DNA from: Ruminococcus flavefaciens
Lineage (GTDB): Bacteria; Bacillota; Clostridia; Oscillospirales; Ruminococcaceae
Assembly: GCA_002371825.1 (NCBI GenBank)
Contig: DFHF01000053.1
Coordinates: 1 to 64,000, forward strand
Length of the DNA: 64,000 bases
Direction of reading: 5' to 3'
Shown: positions 24,087 to 33,800 of the stretch, piece by piece
Layout of the letters: every line of letters starts with the position of its first letter
Position numbering within the stretch: position 1 is the first letter of the stretch
Position numbers and translations under genes: made by a program
Notes under the pieces: model-generated
Seen by the model: only the letters and a program-made list of their open reading frames with translations
Databases searched by the model: none
Told to the model about the DNA's origin: nothing

Positions 24087-24975
24087 TAAAGTCGCAGACA
24101 GCATTTCCCGTGAGGAATTTTTCTACGGTCACAAGGCCTGTGCAGGCTGCGGAGGCAGTCTCGCTGTAAGAGCTGCACTAAAGGTACTGGGTAAGAATGC
24201 AGTCTCAGTCCTTCCTGCCGGATGTATGTCAGCTGTAGGATTCAATTTCCCGCAGCTTTGCTTCTCAAATAATTCTATTATATCTACATTTGCAGGTACT
24301 GCTTCTATGCTTACAGGTGTAGAGGCCGGCCTCAGGGCAAAGGGATACAAGGACTTTACCGCTGTAGGCTTCGCCGGTGACGGAGGTACTGCTGATATCG
24401 GAATACAGGCACTGTCAGGTGCTATTGACCGCAATGACAATATCATCTACATTTGCTACGACAACGAGGCCTATATGAATACCGGTATCCAGAAAAGCGG
24501 TCTCACTCCCTTCGGAGCAAAGACCACTACTACTCCTGCCGGACAGAATATTCACGGAAATATAAGACCAAAAAAGAATATGTTCGAGATAGCTGCTGCA
24601 CACGATATCCCCTATGCTGCTACTGCAAGTGTCGGCTATCTTCCGGACTTCATAGAAAAGGTCAGAAAAGCCTCTCAGATACAGGGTACAAAGTATATCC
24701 ACGTTATCGCACCCTGCCCTACAGGCTGGGGTATCCCTGTTGACGAGACCATAAATATCGCAAAAGAAGTTGTGGACAGCGGCCTCTGGTATCTTGCTGA
24801 ATACGAAAACGGTCAGTTCACTCTGAACCATAAGCCAAAGAGCTTCACAAGCGTTGAGGATTACCTGAAAAAACAGGGCCGCTTCAAGCACCTCACTGAT
24901 GAGGATATTAAGATCATAACCGATTCCCGTGACAAGAAATGGGATCATATAGAAAAGAATTTTATTTACAGATAA
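24079..24975 (+). CDS. 2-oxoacid:ferredoxin oxidoreductase, beta (TPP) subunit
   Basis: A 298-residue TPP-binding subunit. GHKACAGCGGSLAVRAALK near residue 16 gives the cluster-binding Cys pair. The thiamine diphosphate motif is GFAGDGGTADIGIQALSGA (about 95-113), followed by CYDNEAYMNTGIQKSG. A further conserved Cys lies in IAPCPTGWG. Its start overlaps the alpha gene by 8 bp. The stop codon lies one base before operator site B, so the next transcription unit begins immediately. Confidence 0.94.
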   Translation: MANKVADSISREEFFYGHKACAGCGGSLAVRAALKVLGKNAVSVLPAGCMSAVGFNFPQLCFSNNSIISTFAGTASMLTGVEAGLRAKGYKDFTAVGFAGDGGTADIGIQALSGAIDRNDNIIYICYDNEAYMNTGIQKSGLTPFGAKTTTTPAGQNIHGNIRPKKNMFEIAAAHDIPYAATASVGYLPDFIEKVRKASQIQGTKYIHVIAPCPTGWGIPVDETINIAKEVVDSGLWYLAEYENGQFTLNHKPKSFTSVEDYLKKQGRFKHLTDEDIKIITDSRDKKWDHIEKNFIYR

Positions 24976-24976
24976 C

Positions 24977-25068
24977 TTATAAATTTTTCCTATAACAGAT
25001 GATAGTCCATTAGTATTGGACATATTGGAAATGTTGGTGTATAATTAAAGCATACCAAACAGATAGGA
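24977..25068 (+). promoter_or_regulatory. LysR-type operator and promoter of the CoA-ligase gene (site B)
   Basis: The dyad TTATAA-N7-CTATAA (24977-24995) is followed at the same distance as in sites A and C by TTGGAC (25016-25021), 18 bp and TATAAT (25040-25045). The segment CTATAACNGATGATANTCC is shared with site C. The box CATACCAAACAGATAGGA (25051-25068) covers the expected start of the transcript. Confidence 0.78.
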
Positions 25069-25101
25069 AAAATAATTATTGAATAAATGGAGGAAATTAT
25101 C

Positions 25102-26442
25102 ATGAGCAGAGATATCAATAGCAAATACTGGGACGAAGAACTGGAAACACTTCCCCGTGAAGAACTTGAAAAGAGACAGCTTGAAGACCTTAAGGAGATC
25201 GTAAAATTTGCTTACGACAATGCTCCCTACTACAAGCGCTCCTTCGATGAGGCTGGTGTAAAGCCCGAGGATATCAAGACACTGAAGGATATCCAGAAGT
25301 TCCCGTTCATAAACAAGAAAACTCAGCGTGACACTCAGGGCGTAGGTTCATTCCTCGGTGAGCTGGCAGCTGTTCCGGAAGAGGATGTTGTATTCATCTC
25401 CACTTCCTCAGGTTCTACAGGAGTTCCTACAATGAGCCCCTTCACAAAGAAGGACTTCGATGAATTCCAGGAGACAGAGAGCCGCTGGTTCTGGCAGGTC
25501 GGAATGAGACCTAATGACCGTTACGTTCACGCTCTTAACTTCTCACTCTACGTTGGCGGTCCTGACGTAATCGGTGCTCAGAACCTGGGAGCACTGTGTA
25601 TCTGGGGCGGTACTCTCCCCAGCGAGAGACTTCTCTTCATCCTTAAGACATATCAGCCTACTATAATCTGGACTTCTCCTTCATACGCATGGCAGCTCGG
25701 TGAAAAGGCTGTAAAGGCCGGCTACGACCCGAAGAAGGACTTCAATATCAAGAAGATAATCGTTGCAGGTGAGCTTGGCGGTTCTATCGACGCTACAAGA
25801 AAGGCTATCGAAGAGCTCTGGGGCGCTGAGGTTTACGATTTCTACGGTCTCTCAGATATATTCGGTGCCTGCGCTGCACACTGCGAATACCACGACGGTC
25901 TCCACATCGCTGAGAACCATATCCTCGTTGAAACTGTGGATATCCACACAGGCGAGGTACTTGAGCCCGGTCAGGTAGGTGAGCTGGTATTCACCACTCT
26001 CCGTAAGCACGCAAGACCTCTCATCCGCTTCAAGACAGGCGATATCGGCCGTATAGACACTACAAAGTGCAAGTGCGGACGTACTCACGGAAGAATAAGC
26101 ATCCTCGGCAGAAAGGACGATATGTTCATTGTTTCAGCAGTTAACGTATTCCCCAGCGATATCGAGGCTGTTATCCGTGAACAGAGCGGCATCACCGGCG
26201 AATACCTTATCCGTATCTTCGAGAAGGACTTCACCAGCAAGTATGCTGTTGAGATAGAGAAGAATGCTGACAATACCAAGAGCGACGATGAAGTTGCAGA
26301 GCAGGTAAGTGCAGCACTCAAGGCTCGTACAGGTGTTAAGCCTGCTAAGGTAGTAGTTCACCCTGACGGCGGCCTGAATACACGTTCAGAGCACAAGTCA
26401 AGAAGAGTTATCGACGAGAGAAATGTTGACTACAGCATCTGA
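25102..26442 (+). CDS. Phenylacetate-CoA ligase family (PaaK-type) AMP-forming acyl-CoA ligase
   Basis: A 446-residue adenylate-forming enzyme of PaaK length. The AMP/ATP loop ISTSSGSTGVPTMSPFTK (about 95-112), the DFYGLSDIFGA segment, KTGDIGRID and the C-terminal hinge GRKDDMFIVSAVNVFPSDIE are all in place. It activates an arylacetate or short carboxylate to the CoA thioester. The start with GGAGG eight bases upstream is 25102; an ATG at 25087 overlaps that site. It is under the same operator as the neighbouring oxidoreductase, so ligase and oxidoreductase may act on the same acyl-CoA. Confidence 0.9.
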   Translation: MSRDINSKYWDEELETLPREELEKRQLEDLKEIVKFAYDNAPYYKRSFDEAGVKPEDIKTLKDIQKFPFINKKTQRDTQGVGSFLGELAAVPEEDVVFISTSSGSTGVPTMSPFTKKDFDEFQETESRWFWQVGMRPNDRYVHALNFSLYVGGPDVIGAQNLGALCIWGGTLPSERLLFILKTYQPTIIWTSPSYAWQLGEKAVKAGYDPKKDFNIKKIIVAGELGGSIDATRKAIEELWGAEVYDFYGLSDIFGACAAHCEYHDGLHIAENHILVETVDIHTGEVLEPGQVGELVFTTLRKHARPLIRFKTGDIGRIDTTKCKCGRTHGRISILGRKDDMFIVSAVNVFPSDIEAVIREQSGITGEYLIRIFEKDFTSKYAVEIEKNADNTKSDDEVAEQVSAALKARTGVKPAKVVVHPDGGLNTRSEHKSRRVIDERNVDYSI

Positions 26443-26475
26443 TCGTTGTATAATAATAATAGTTTATATAAATCA

Positions 26476-26496
26476 CGGGCGCACATTGTGCGCCCG
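26476..26496. repeat. GC-rich hairpin upstream of the aminotransferase
   Basis: A perfect 10-bp inverted repeat, CGGGCGCACA/TGTGCGCCCG, around a single T, lies 31 bp before the aminotransferase ATG with no T-run behind it. A TATAAT (26449-26454) precedes it. It may protect the mRNA 5' end or serve as an operator. It is not a standard terminator. Confidence 0.5.
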
Positions 26497-26527
26497 CATC
26501 GTATATGCAGTGTAAGGAGAAAATAAT

Positions 26528-27697
26528 ATGCCAGAATTATCTAACAGAACAGCAACCTTTACCGATTCTGTCATCAGACGTATGACAAGAATATCCAATA
26601 AATACGGAGCTGTCAATCTCTCCCAGGGATTCCCGGATTTTGACCCGCCCAAGGAGATACTCGACCGCCTCGCTCAGGTCACAAAAGAGGATTTCCACCA
26701 GTATTCTATAACCTGGGGAGCTCAGAACTTCCGTGAGGCTCTTGCTGAAAAGCAGTCCAGACTCATGGGCAGGAATATCGACCCAAACGGTGAGATAGTC
26801 GTTACCTGCGGCAGTACAGAAGCTATGATGGCTGCCATGATGTCCGTTACAAATCCCGGAGACAAGGTCATCGTCTTCTCCCCTTTCTATGAGAATTACG
26901 GTGCAGACACTATCCTCTCGGGAGCTGAGCCTATTTATGTGCCGCTGATACCGCCTTCATTCAGCTTTGATGCTGACGTTCTCGAAGCTGCTTTCAAGCA
27001 GCACCCAAAGGCTATAATCCTCTGCAACCCTTCTAATCCCTGCGGTAAGGTGTTCACCTATGAGGAGCTCAGCATAATTGCCGGTCTGGCTAAAAAATAT
27101 GATACCTTCGTTATCACAGACGAGGTTTATGAGCACATCGTTTACGCTCCGCATAAACACATATACTTCGCAAGCCTTCCGGATATGTGGGAGAGAACTA
27201 TCTCCTGCTCGTCCCTGTCAAAGACCTACTCAATTACCGGCTGGAGACTGGGATATGTTATCGCTCCTCCTGAGATAATCGATACAGTAAAGAAGGTACA
27301 TGACTTCCTCACTGTAGGAGCAGCTGCTCCCCTGCAGGAGGCCGCTGTTACAGGTCTCCGCTTCGGTGATGATTACTATAAATGGCTCCAGGATAAATAT
27401 ACCGAAAAGCGTCAGCTCTTCCTCGAAGGCCTCGACCGCATCGGCATCTCACATACTGTACCGGAGGGAGCTTACTATATCCTTCTTGACATCTCAGAAT
27501 TCGGCTATGCAAGCGACCTTGACTTCTGCGAAAAGCTGGCAGAATACGTTGGTGTGGGAGCAGTTCCGGGATCAAGCTTCTTCAAGGAGCCTGAAAACCG
27601 CTACATAAGACTTCACTTTGCAAAGAAAAATGAGACCCTCGAAAATGCTCTCGAACGTCTCAATGATATCAGAAAGAAAATGCCGGCAGCTAAATGA
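26528..27697 (+). CDS. PLP-dependent aminotransferase class I/II (methionine/aromatic aminotransferase type)
   Basis: A 389-residue fold-type I aminotransferase. It begins with VNLSQGFPDFDPP, typical of the methionine (YbdL-like)/kynurenine aminotransferase branch. The central PNPCGK segment reads NPSNPCGKVFTYEE, the PLP phenolate region is ITDEVYEH, and the PLP Lys is in SLSKTYSITGWRLGY (about 236). The Arg that binds the carboxylate is in RYIRLHFA. It would interconvert an amino acid with its 2-oxoacid, which suits the adjacent 2-oxoacid oxidoreductase. It has AAGGAG before the ATG and is separated from the ligase gene by 85 bp with a hairpin. Confidence 0.9.
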   Translation: MPELSNRTATFTDSVIRRMTRISNKYGAVNLSQGFPDFDPPKEILDRLAQVTKEDFHQYSITWGAQNFREALAEKQSRLMGRNIDPNGEIVVTCGSTEAMMAAMMSVTNPGDKVIVFSPFYENYGADTILSGAEPIYVPLIPPSFSFDADVLEAAFKQHPKAIILCNPSNPCGKVFTYEELSIIAGLAKKYDTFVITDEVYEHIVYAPHKHIYFASLPDMWERTISCSSLSKTYSITGWRLGYVIAPPEIIDTVKKVHDFLTVGAAAPLQEAAVTGLRFGDDYYKWLQDKYTEKRQLFLEGLDRIGISHTVPEGAYYILLDISEFGYASDLDFCEKLAEYVGVGAVPGSSFFKEPENRYIRLHFAKKNETLENALERLNDIRKKMPAAK

Positions 27698-27743
27698 TAA
27701 GCCGGATCGGATCACTGAAAAAACTCAGGCAGTAAAGCTATAC

Positions 27744-27777
27744 AGGGCGCTCATAAAAATGGGCGCCCTGATCTTTT
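27744..27777 (+). terminator. Probable terminator of the aminotransferase gene
   Basis: CAGGGCGC (27744-27751) pairs with GCGCCCTG (27764-27771), followed by ATCTTTT. A third GCGCCCTG copy at 27782-27789 could compete for the left arm. Confidence 0.65.
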
Positions 27778-27810
27778 CAGTGCGCCCTGATAAAATATTC
27801 TGACCCATAA

Positions 27811-27846
27811 ATTAAGGGAGGCCCGAAAGCCTCCCTTAATTTTTTA
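27811..27846. terminator. Bidirectional terminator between convergent genes
   Basis: Perfect 12-bp arms, ATTAAGGGAGGC and GCCTCCCTTAAT, around CCGAAA, followed by a run of T on the plus strand. It separates the plus-strand metabolic block from the minus-strand giant gene ending at 27847. Confidence 0.88.
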
Positions 27847-30800
27847 TCAGTCTGAATCTGCTGCGTCTACTACTTCGTCTATGACATGATCTATAATATC
27901 ATCTCTTGTTTCATCTTCTTCTGCATATATTCCGATCGTATCCTTGATAAGCTCCTTAAGGCCTTCCTTGATCTGATCCGCCGTTGTGGAATCATCCGGT
28001 GTTATCATTCCGAGAAGTATATCCTTAAGATCCTTGAGCATATCAACTATCAGATTCATCAGTGCCACGCAGGCCTTAGCCTGATCCTCCTTAGTCTCTG
28101 CCACGCAGTAGTCATAGAATGTTTCAAGAAGAGTTACTCTGTAGCCGATGATGTCTGAAAGGTGCTTGACAGCTCTGTAAAGCTCCATTCCTCCAAGGAA
28201 TACGGGGATTATTCCGCCGCCGCTTGCAGCAGTAAGTGTTGCTACTGCCTGATTGAACTCTACTCCGATACTGAATTCAAGGAGAATATAGTACATGGAC
28301 TGAGCTCCGGTAAACATACCTGTATAAAGCCTGTCTGTATCTACATCAAGGTCGATAAGCCTCTGAGCCATTGCATCACCGTAAAGATCGGTATCTTCAT
28401 CCTCAGAGCCGCCGTTTGTTCCGCCTGAGAGCTTGAATACGAAATGATCGTAGCCAACAAAGTCTGCTATGATATATCCTGTACCGCTCCACTTATTGAT
28501 AGTGACACGCTTCTCCGGAACTATGATCGAATAGCCCTTCTCAACACTGCTGCGTATCTCGCTCTTCTCATCTTCATCAAGCTCTGCCTTTGCAAGCTCG
28601 GTATCGATGTTATCAGCGTTGATATTTATCATTCCGATGCCTTCTTCAGCAGCCTTATTGAATACCTCTACTGTAGATACACCGTTTGAAAGAAGCAGAT
28701 CGTCCCAGATGGATCCCTCGTAGTAGGACTCCATGTATGAAACATTGAACATATAGTCGTTTCTTGCATCAGTATCTCCGCTTCTGCTGAAGGTGATGCC
28801 TGTGTTATAGGAAACGTCGATAAGGAATCTGCCGGGGAGCATACCGAGTGTATAGCCTGTTATCTCGTCCTCAAGGGAGTTTGTCCTGTAGGCTGTCATA
28901 AGCATCTTTGTATGTCCGCCAAGCTCGATATTGTTCATGCTTGCTGTAGTGCTTCCATAAGCATCACAGTTGAGGAAGTAATAGTTTCCGGCGAAATTAA
29001 GATATGCGCCGATCTTATCCTCATCGTAGTAGCTCTTGGGATCAGGAGCTTCCGCAGCAGGCTTAGGTGCTGAGGGATCGCTTATATCAAGGCCATTATT
29101 CTCAGCAGCTGCTTTGAGTGAAGCATTGAACTGATTCTCTGATATGCCGCCGATATCAAATACCATTGCATAGGTGCTTCCGATATTGAGCTCGTCAGTC
29201 CAGGTATTGCTCATACCATTTGTGGTTATGCGTGTTGTAAGAGTACAGTTCTCACCAAGTCTCCATGCACCGTTATGGAAGAAGTAGTACTCATCTTCAA
29301 GCTCGATAAACTCTCCCACTTCATCGCTGTGATCGCTGAGAGTATACTGTGCAGCTACCTCACCGTCTACATAAAGTGCGGGAAGGAATGTGTTTCTGTA
29401 GATCGAGTTCCTGTCCATATCGAATATGTTTGCCTTTCCGCCCATATTTCCTTCAAAGCGGAGGGTCATGCGCTTGTTGTAAACATCGCTGATCTTGTAT
29501 TTGCCCATATTCTTTCCGGATATGCTGTTTGAAACTGCAAATTCTACTGTATCACACTTGTTTATCGGGATCTCATTGAAGTTTTTGATATTATCGCTTG
29601 CAAGTGCGTAGCTGAGTGAGGCAGGAAGTCTGTTGAATTCCTTCTGGTCAGTTGTTCTGCCGTATGCATATGCTGGCTCACTGCTGACTGACACTGGACC
29701 GCTGAACAGATCACTGAGAGTGCTGTCGCCGGTCTTTTCTGTAAGTGCAGCTACATGAGGCTCGATAGAATCGAGTATCTCGCCAAGATCTGTATCTGCG
29801 TAGCTGTCTCTCTCGGAAACTATATCAACAGTCTCCTCAGAAGCAGGTGTTACCTCTTCATAAACGAGAGTTGAGCTCTTTATAGACGGATCAAGTGATA
29901 CCCATACTCCCAGGTCTTTCAGAGCTTCATCTGTTTCTCCGGTCTCGCTGGCCGGAACATATACCTGTACGAATACCTCTTCCATCCTGAGGAGTTTTGA
30001 ACCGTCTGGTGCTGTCATTATGCCTGCATTCTTTCCGTTGCTGGCAATTATTCTCTGGCCGATATCAAATGTATCAACTGCCATGAGTGATCTGAGCTGA
30101 TCGGATGTGAGGATGATATCTGCATCTGAATATCTTGCAGGATATCCCATCTCACGGAGTATTCCTATGAGCAGGCTGGCCTGATCGTAGTCATTTCCAC
30201 GCTTGAGATCAAATGCACCTGCTGCTCCTCTTCTGGAGTTGGAATACGGCTCGAAGCTGATATTGTTGTATACATACTCATAGGCATCTGCCGGTGATTC
30301 AAAGTTCTTTGCTATTTCCTTGATCTCCGGGCTGAGCTGGGTTTCGGAAGTCTGCTTAAGAGCCTCCTGCATCTCAGGCTCAGCAAGCTCTGACTCGTAT
30401 GAGCCGGCTACCTGTATATCGAATACCTTTTCATCGGAATAGCCGTCGCTGTCCTTGCCGACTGCCCTGAAGCTGTAGCTGCCTGTCTTATCCAGTGAAA
30501 GTGTGACAGATGAGCTTCCGTCACTGTTCTTTGTAAGGCCGGATGTAAGATCCTGCTGTCCCATCCAAAGCTCTGTAGCATCAAACGGTACTCCGTCAGC
30601 AGATGAAAGCTTTATGGTAAATGACTCTGCCGGCTTTACTACAGAAGGAGCATCCGCTGTTATCTTGCGGTTCTCAGTATTCCTGTATACTGTAAGTGTT
30701 CCTTCCTTCTCGGTATAGTTACCGGAAGGATCCTCTGCTCTGATGACAAGTCTGATCTCTCCGACTTCCTCGGCTGTAAATATGTATGTACCGCTCTCGG

Positions 30801-33800
30801 CATTTTCCTTAAGCTCACTGCCGTCCTTAGTCACCTTGAGGATGACCTCGCCGCTGTCGTCAGTTGCCTTGACTTTAAGGGTCACTTCATCGCCCTTGCG
30901 TATGACCTCGGGGATAACTGATATCTCCTCTATCACAGGACACTCAATATCGTCTGTTGCAGACATATAGAAGCTGACTGCAGCAGGCTCGGAAGCATTT
31001 CCGGCAGCATCATAAGCTCTGATAGTAACTGTCTTGTCTCCGGCAGCTATATCTGCGGGCATTACTACCTGTCCGGACTCCATATCGAAGTCGAGATTTT
31101 TTCCGTCCATAACTGCTGTAACTCTTGTTACGCCTACGTTATCGGAGTACTCGCACTTTACAACAGGAGTTTCACTCTTCTTATAGGTCTCCTTATCAGC
31201 AGATGCTGTTATCACAGGAGCGACTGTATCTCTTACTGTAACAGTATATGTTCTTTCCTGAGTATTTCCGGATGTATCTGCTGCTGTTATCTTAAGCTCA
31301 TACTTTCCTGCTGCTGCCTCAGGGACAGTACAGGTGAAGCTGCCGCTGCCTGTCTCAACAGGCTTTCCGTCCAGCTCAGCAGTTACCTTGTCAAGCTTAT
31401 AGTTATCAGTAACATCCACTGTGAGCACAGCACTGTCACCTGTACCGTAGCTGCTCTTATCGGGAGTTACATTGATGACCGGTCTTGTAGTATCAGAAAT
31501 TACTGTTGTTTTCTCAGCTGTTTTCTGATTTCCTGCTGCATCTGCTGCAGTGGCAGAAATAACATACTCCTTAAGCTCAGATGTATCAAGCAGATATCTG
31601 CCGTCCTGGTCAAGCTCAACAGGCTGACCGTTGACTGTCACCTCAAGGGATCCTACCTTGATATTGTCGCTGGCAGTAACTGTCACATAAGCCTTATCGT
31701 ACTTGTATTCGTATCTGCTGCTGACACTGATATTTACAGAAGGAGCTGTCTTATCCTCTGTTATTACTCTGAGGCGGGCTGTTGCAGTTCTCTCGTTGCC
31801 GCTGGTATCAGCTGCAACTACCTTGAATACATCATTCTTTGTACCGTTTTTGTCAAGGTTGGTATCATCTGATACATAATGATATGTATCATCACTGCTG
31901 AGCTGTACCTCCTTGTCGTTGACATACAGCTTGTAGTCTCTTACTGCAACATCATCAGTAACAGTTACTGTTACATCAGTGCTCTCGCCGGCTATGACTT
32001 CTGTTTTGCTGAGAGCTATCTTTATATTCGGTCCGTACTTATCCTCAACAACATTTGTCTTGTATGTTGACTTATTGACATTGCCCTCCCTGTCAGCAGC
32101 GGTAAGTGTGAACACATAGGTCCCTGCGCTTTCAGGTGTGAATGTATATGAGTACTCCTTCTCGATAGCACCATTCTTGCGGTCAAATCTAAGGAGCTCT
32201 GTCTCTTCATTCTCAGGCTCGCCCGCTGCATTGGACTTCTTGACGCTGAGTACAAGTGAATCCAGCTCTGTCTCGTTATCATATGCCTTCAGCTTGAAGT
32301 CTGCGCTGTTGCCTATTATGATATTAGAGCTTCCGCTCAGGCTGACATACGGCATTCCTGTATCAGGACGTACAGTAACTGTGTATTTATATGTGGATGT
32401 ATTTCCTGCCTTATCTGTTGCTGCAGCCTCAAATACATACTCACCGGGCTGCTTATTTGAGAAGGTGTAGGTATTCTCCTCTGAAAGCGGGACTTCCTCG
32501 CCGTTGCAGGTGAGTACAAGCTTTGCGATCTCGTCGTTATCGCTGGATGTGACTGTGAGGTGTGCCTCATTCTCAGGATATACCCAGCTTCTGTCAGACT
32601 TGATATTAACGCTCGGAGCCTGTCTGTCCATTTTGATAGTGCGCTCTTCAGTAGTCTTGTTGCCGTACCAGTCAAATGCATCGACTATGATAGTTGTCTC
32701 GGTAAGATTATTTGAAGGAAGAGGTACAGATACAAGGTAATCCTCGTCCTCTCTGATCTCTGCTATACGCAGTGTCTCTCCCCATACGGAGGGATTCTTA
32801 TAGAGTGCTCTTACCCATGCTACCTTTTCGGGATCCTCAAAATTTATATTGAATGTAAGAGGCTCCTGATACTGTGTGGCATATTCCGGTGTCTCAGTAA
32901 GTGACATCTTTACTGCCTTGAACTCTTCCTTCTCTGCCTCCTGCCAGAGAGTAGTCTTAGGAAGAACTGTTACAACAACTGAGGCCTCGGTCTTTATACC
33001 GCCTGCTGTTATCTCGGCAGTAACAGTATGCTCACCTTCCTTATCGAAAACAGCTGTGCTTATCAGGCTGCTGCTGCCTTCAACAAGCTTTCCGCCGTCA
33101 GCAGACCATTTAATATCTGTTACGCTGTCGTATTTTCCGTCTATATCGAGCCAGAATGATACAGGCTCATCAACAGAAACCGATCTGCCGCCCTTTATAA
33201 CTGCATCTGCGCCCTGACGGAGGTCAGATACTTCAGTTTCATCTGAGTATATAGTCAGATCATAGAGCACAGGTGATTCTCCGTCGCCTGAGGCCTTCAT
33301 CTCTGCCTCTGCACGGATATATCTGCCCTTGAGGTCAAGCTCCTGACCGTTGGTGACTCTTGTTCTCTCTGAGAATTCAACTCCGTCATCACTTGTGCTG
33401 ATGTAGATATCCATTGCGGAATCACCGCAGTAATCCGCATTCCACTTGATATATGACCAGGGGCAGTCCTTGACTCCGCTGTCGAATGTCTTGCTCTGCC
33501 AGCTTCCTCTGTCAGCAAATCCGTCATTGCCTACGATGATATCATCCAGATATACAACGCTTCCCTCTCCGTCAGAATTATAGGATATGAGCTTTGTATC
33601 CCTTGTGACCTGAACATATCCCTTATCTGAAATAAGTCCTGTGGTAAGGTCAAGTCCGATATCGTCAACGGCATTTATCTCAAAAGTATTGTAATTCCAT
33701 GAGAGAGTTACTGAGCCGTCATCGTTATATACTGTGGAATCCGGAGCCTTTTTGAGGGCACCATTCTTTATCCAGTCAGCATTTGTAACTGTAGTAGTGA

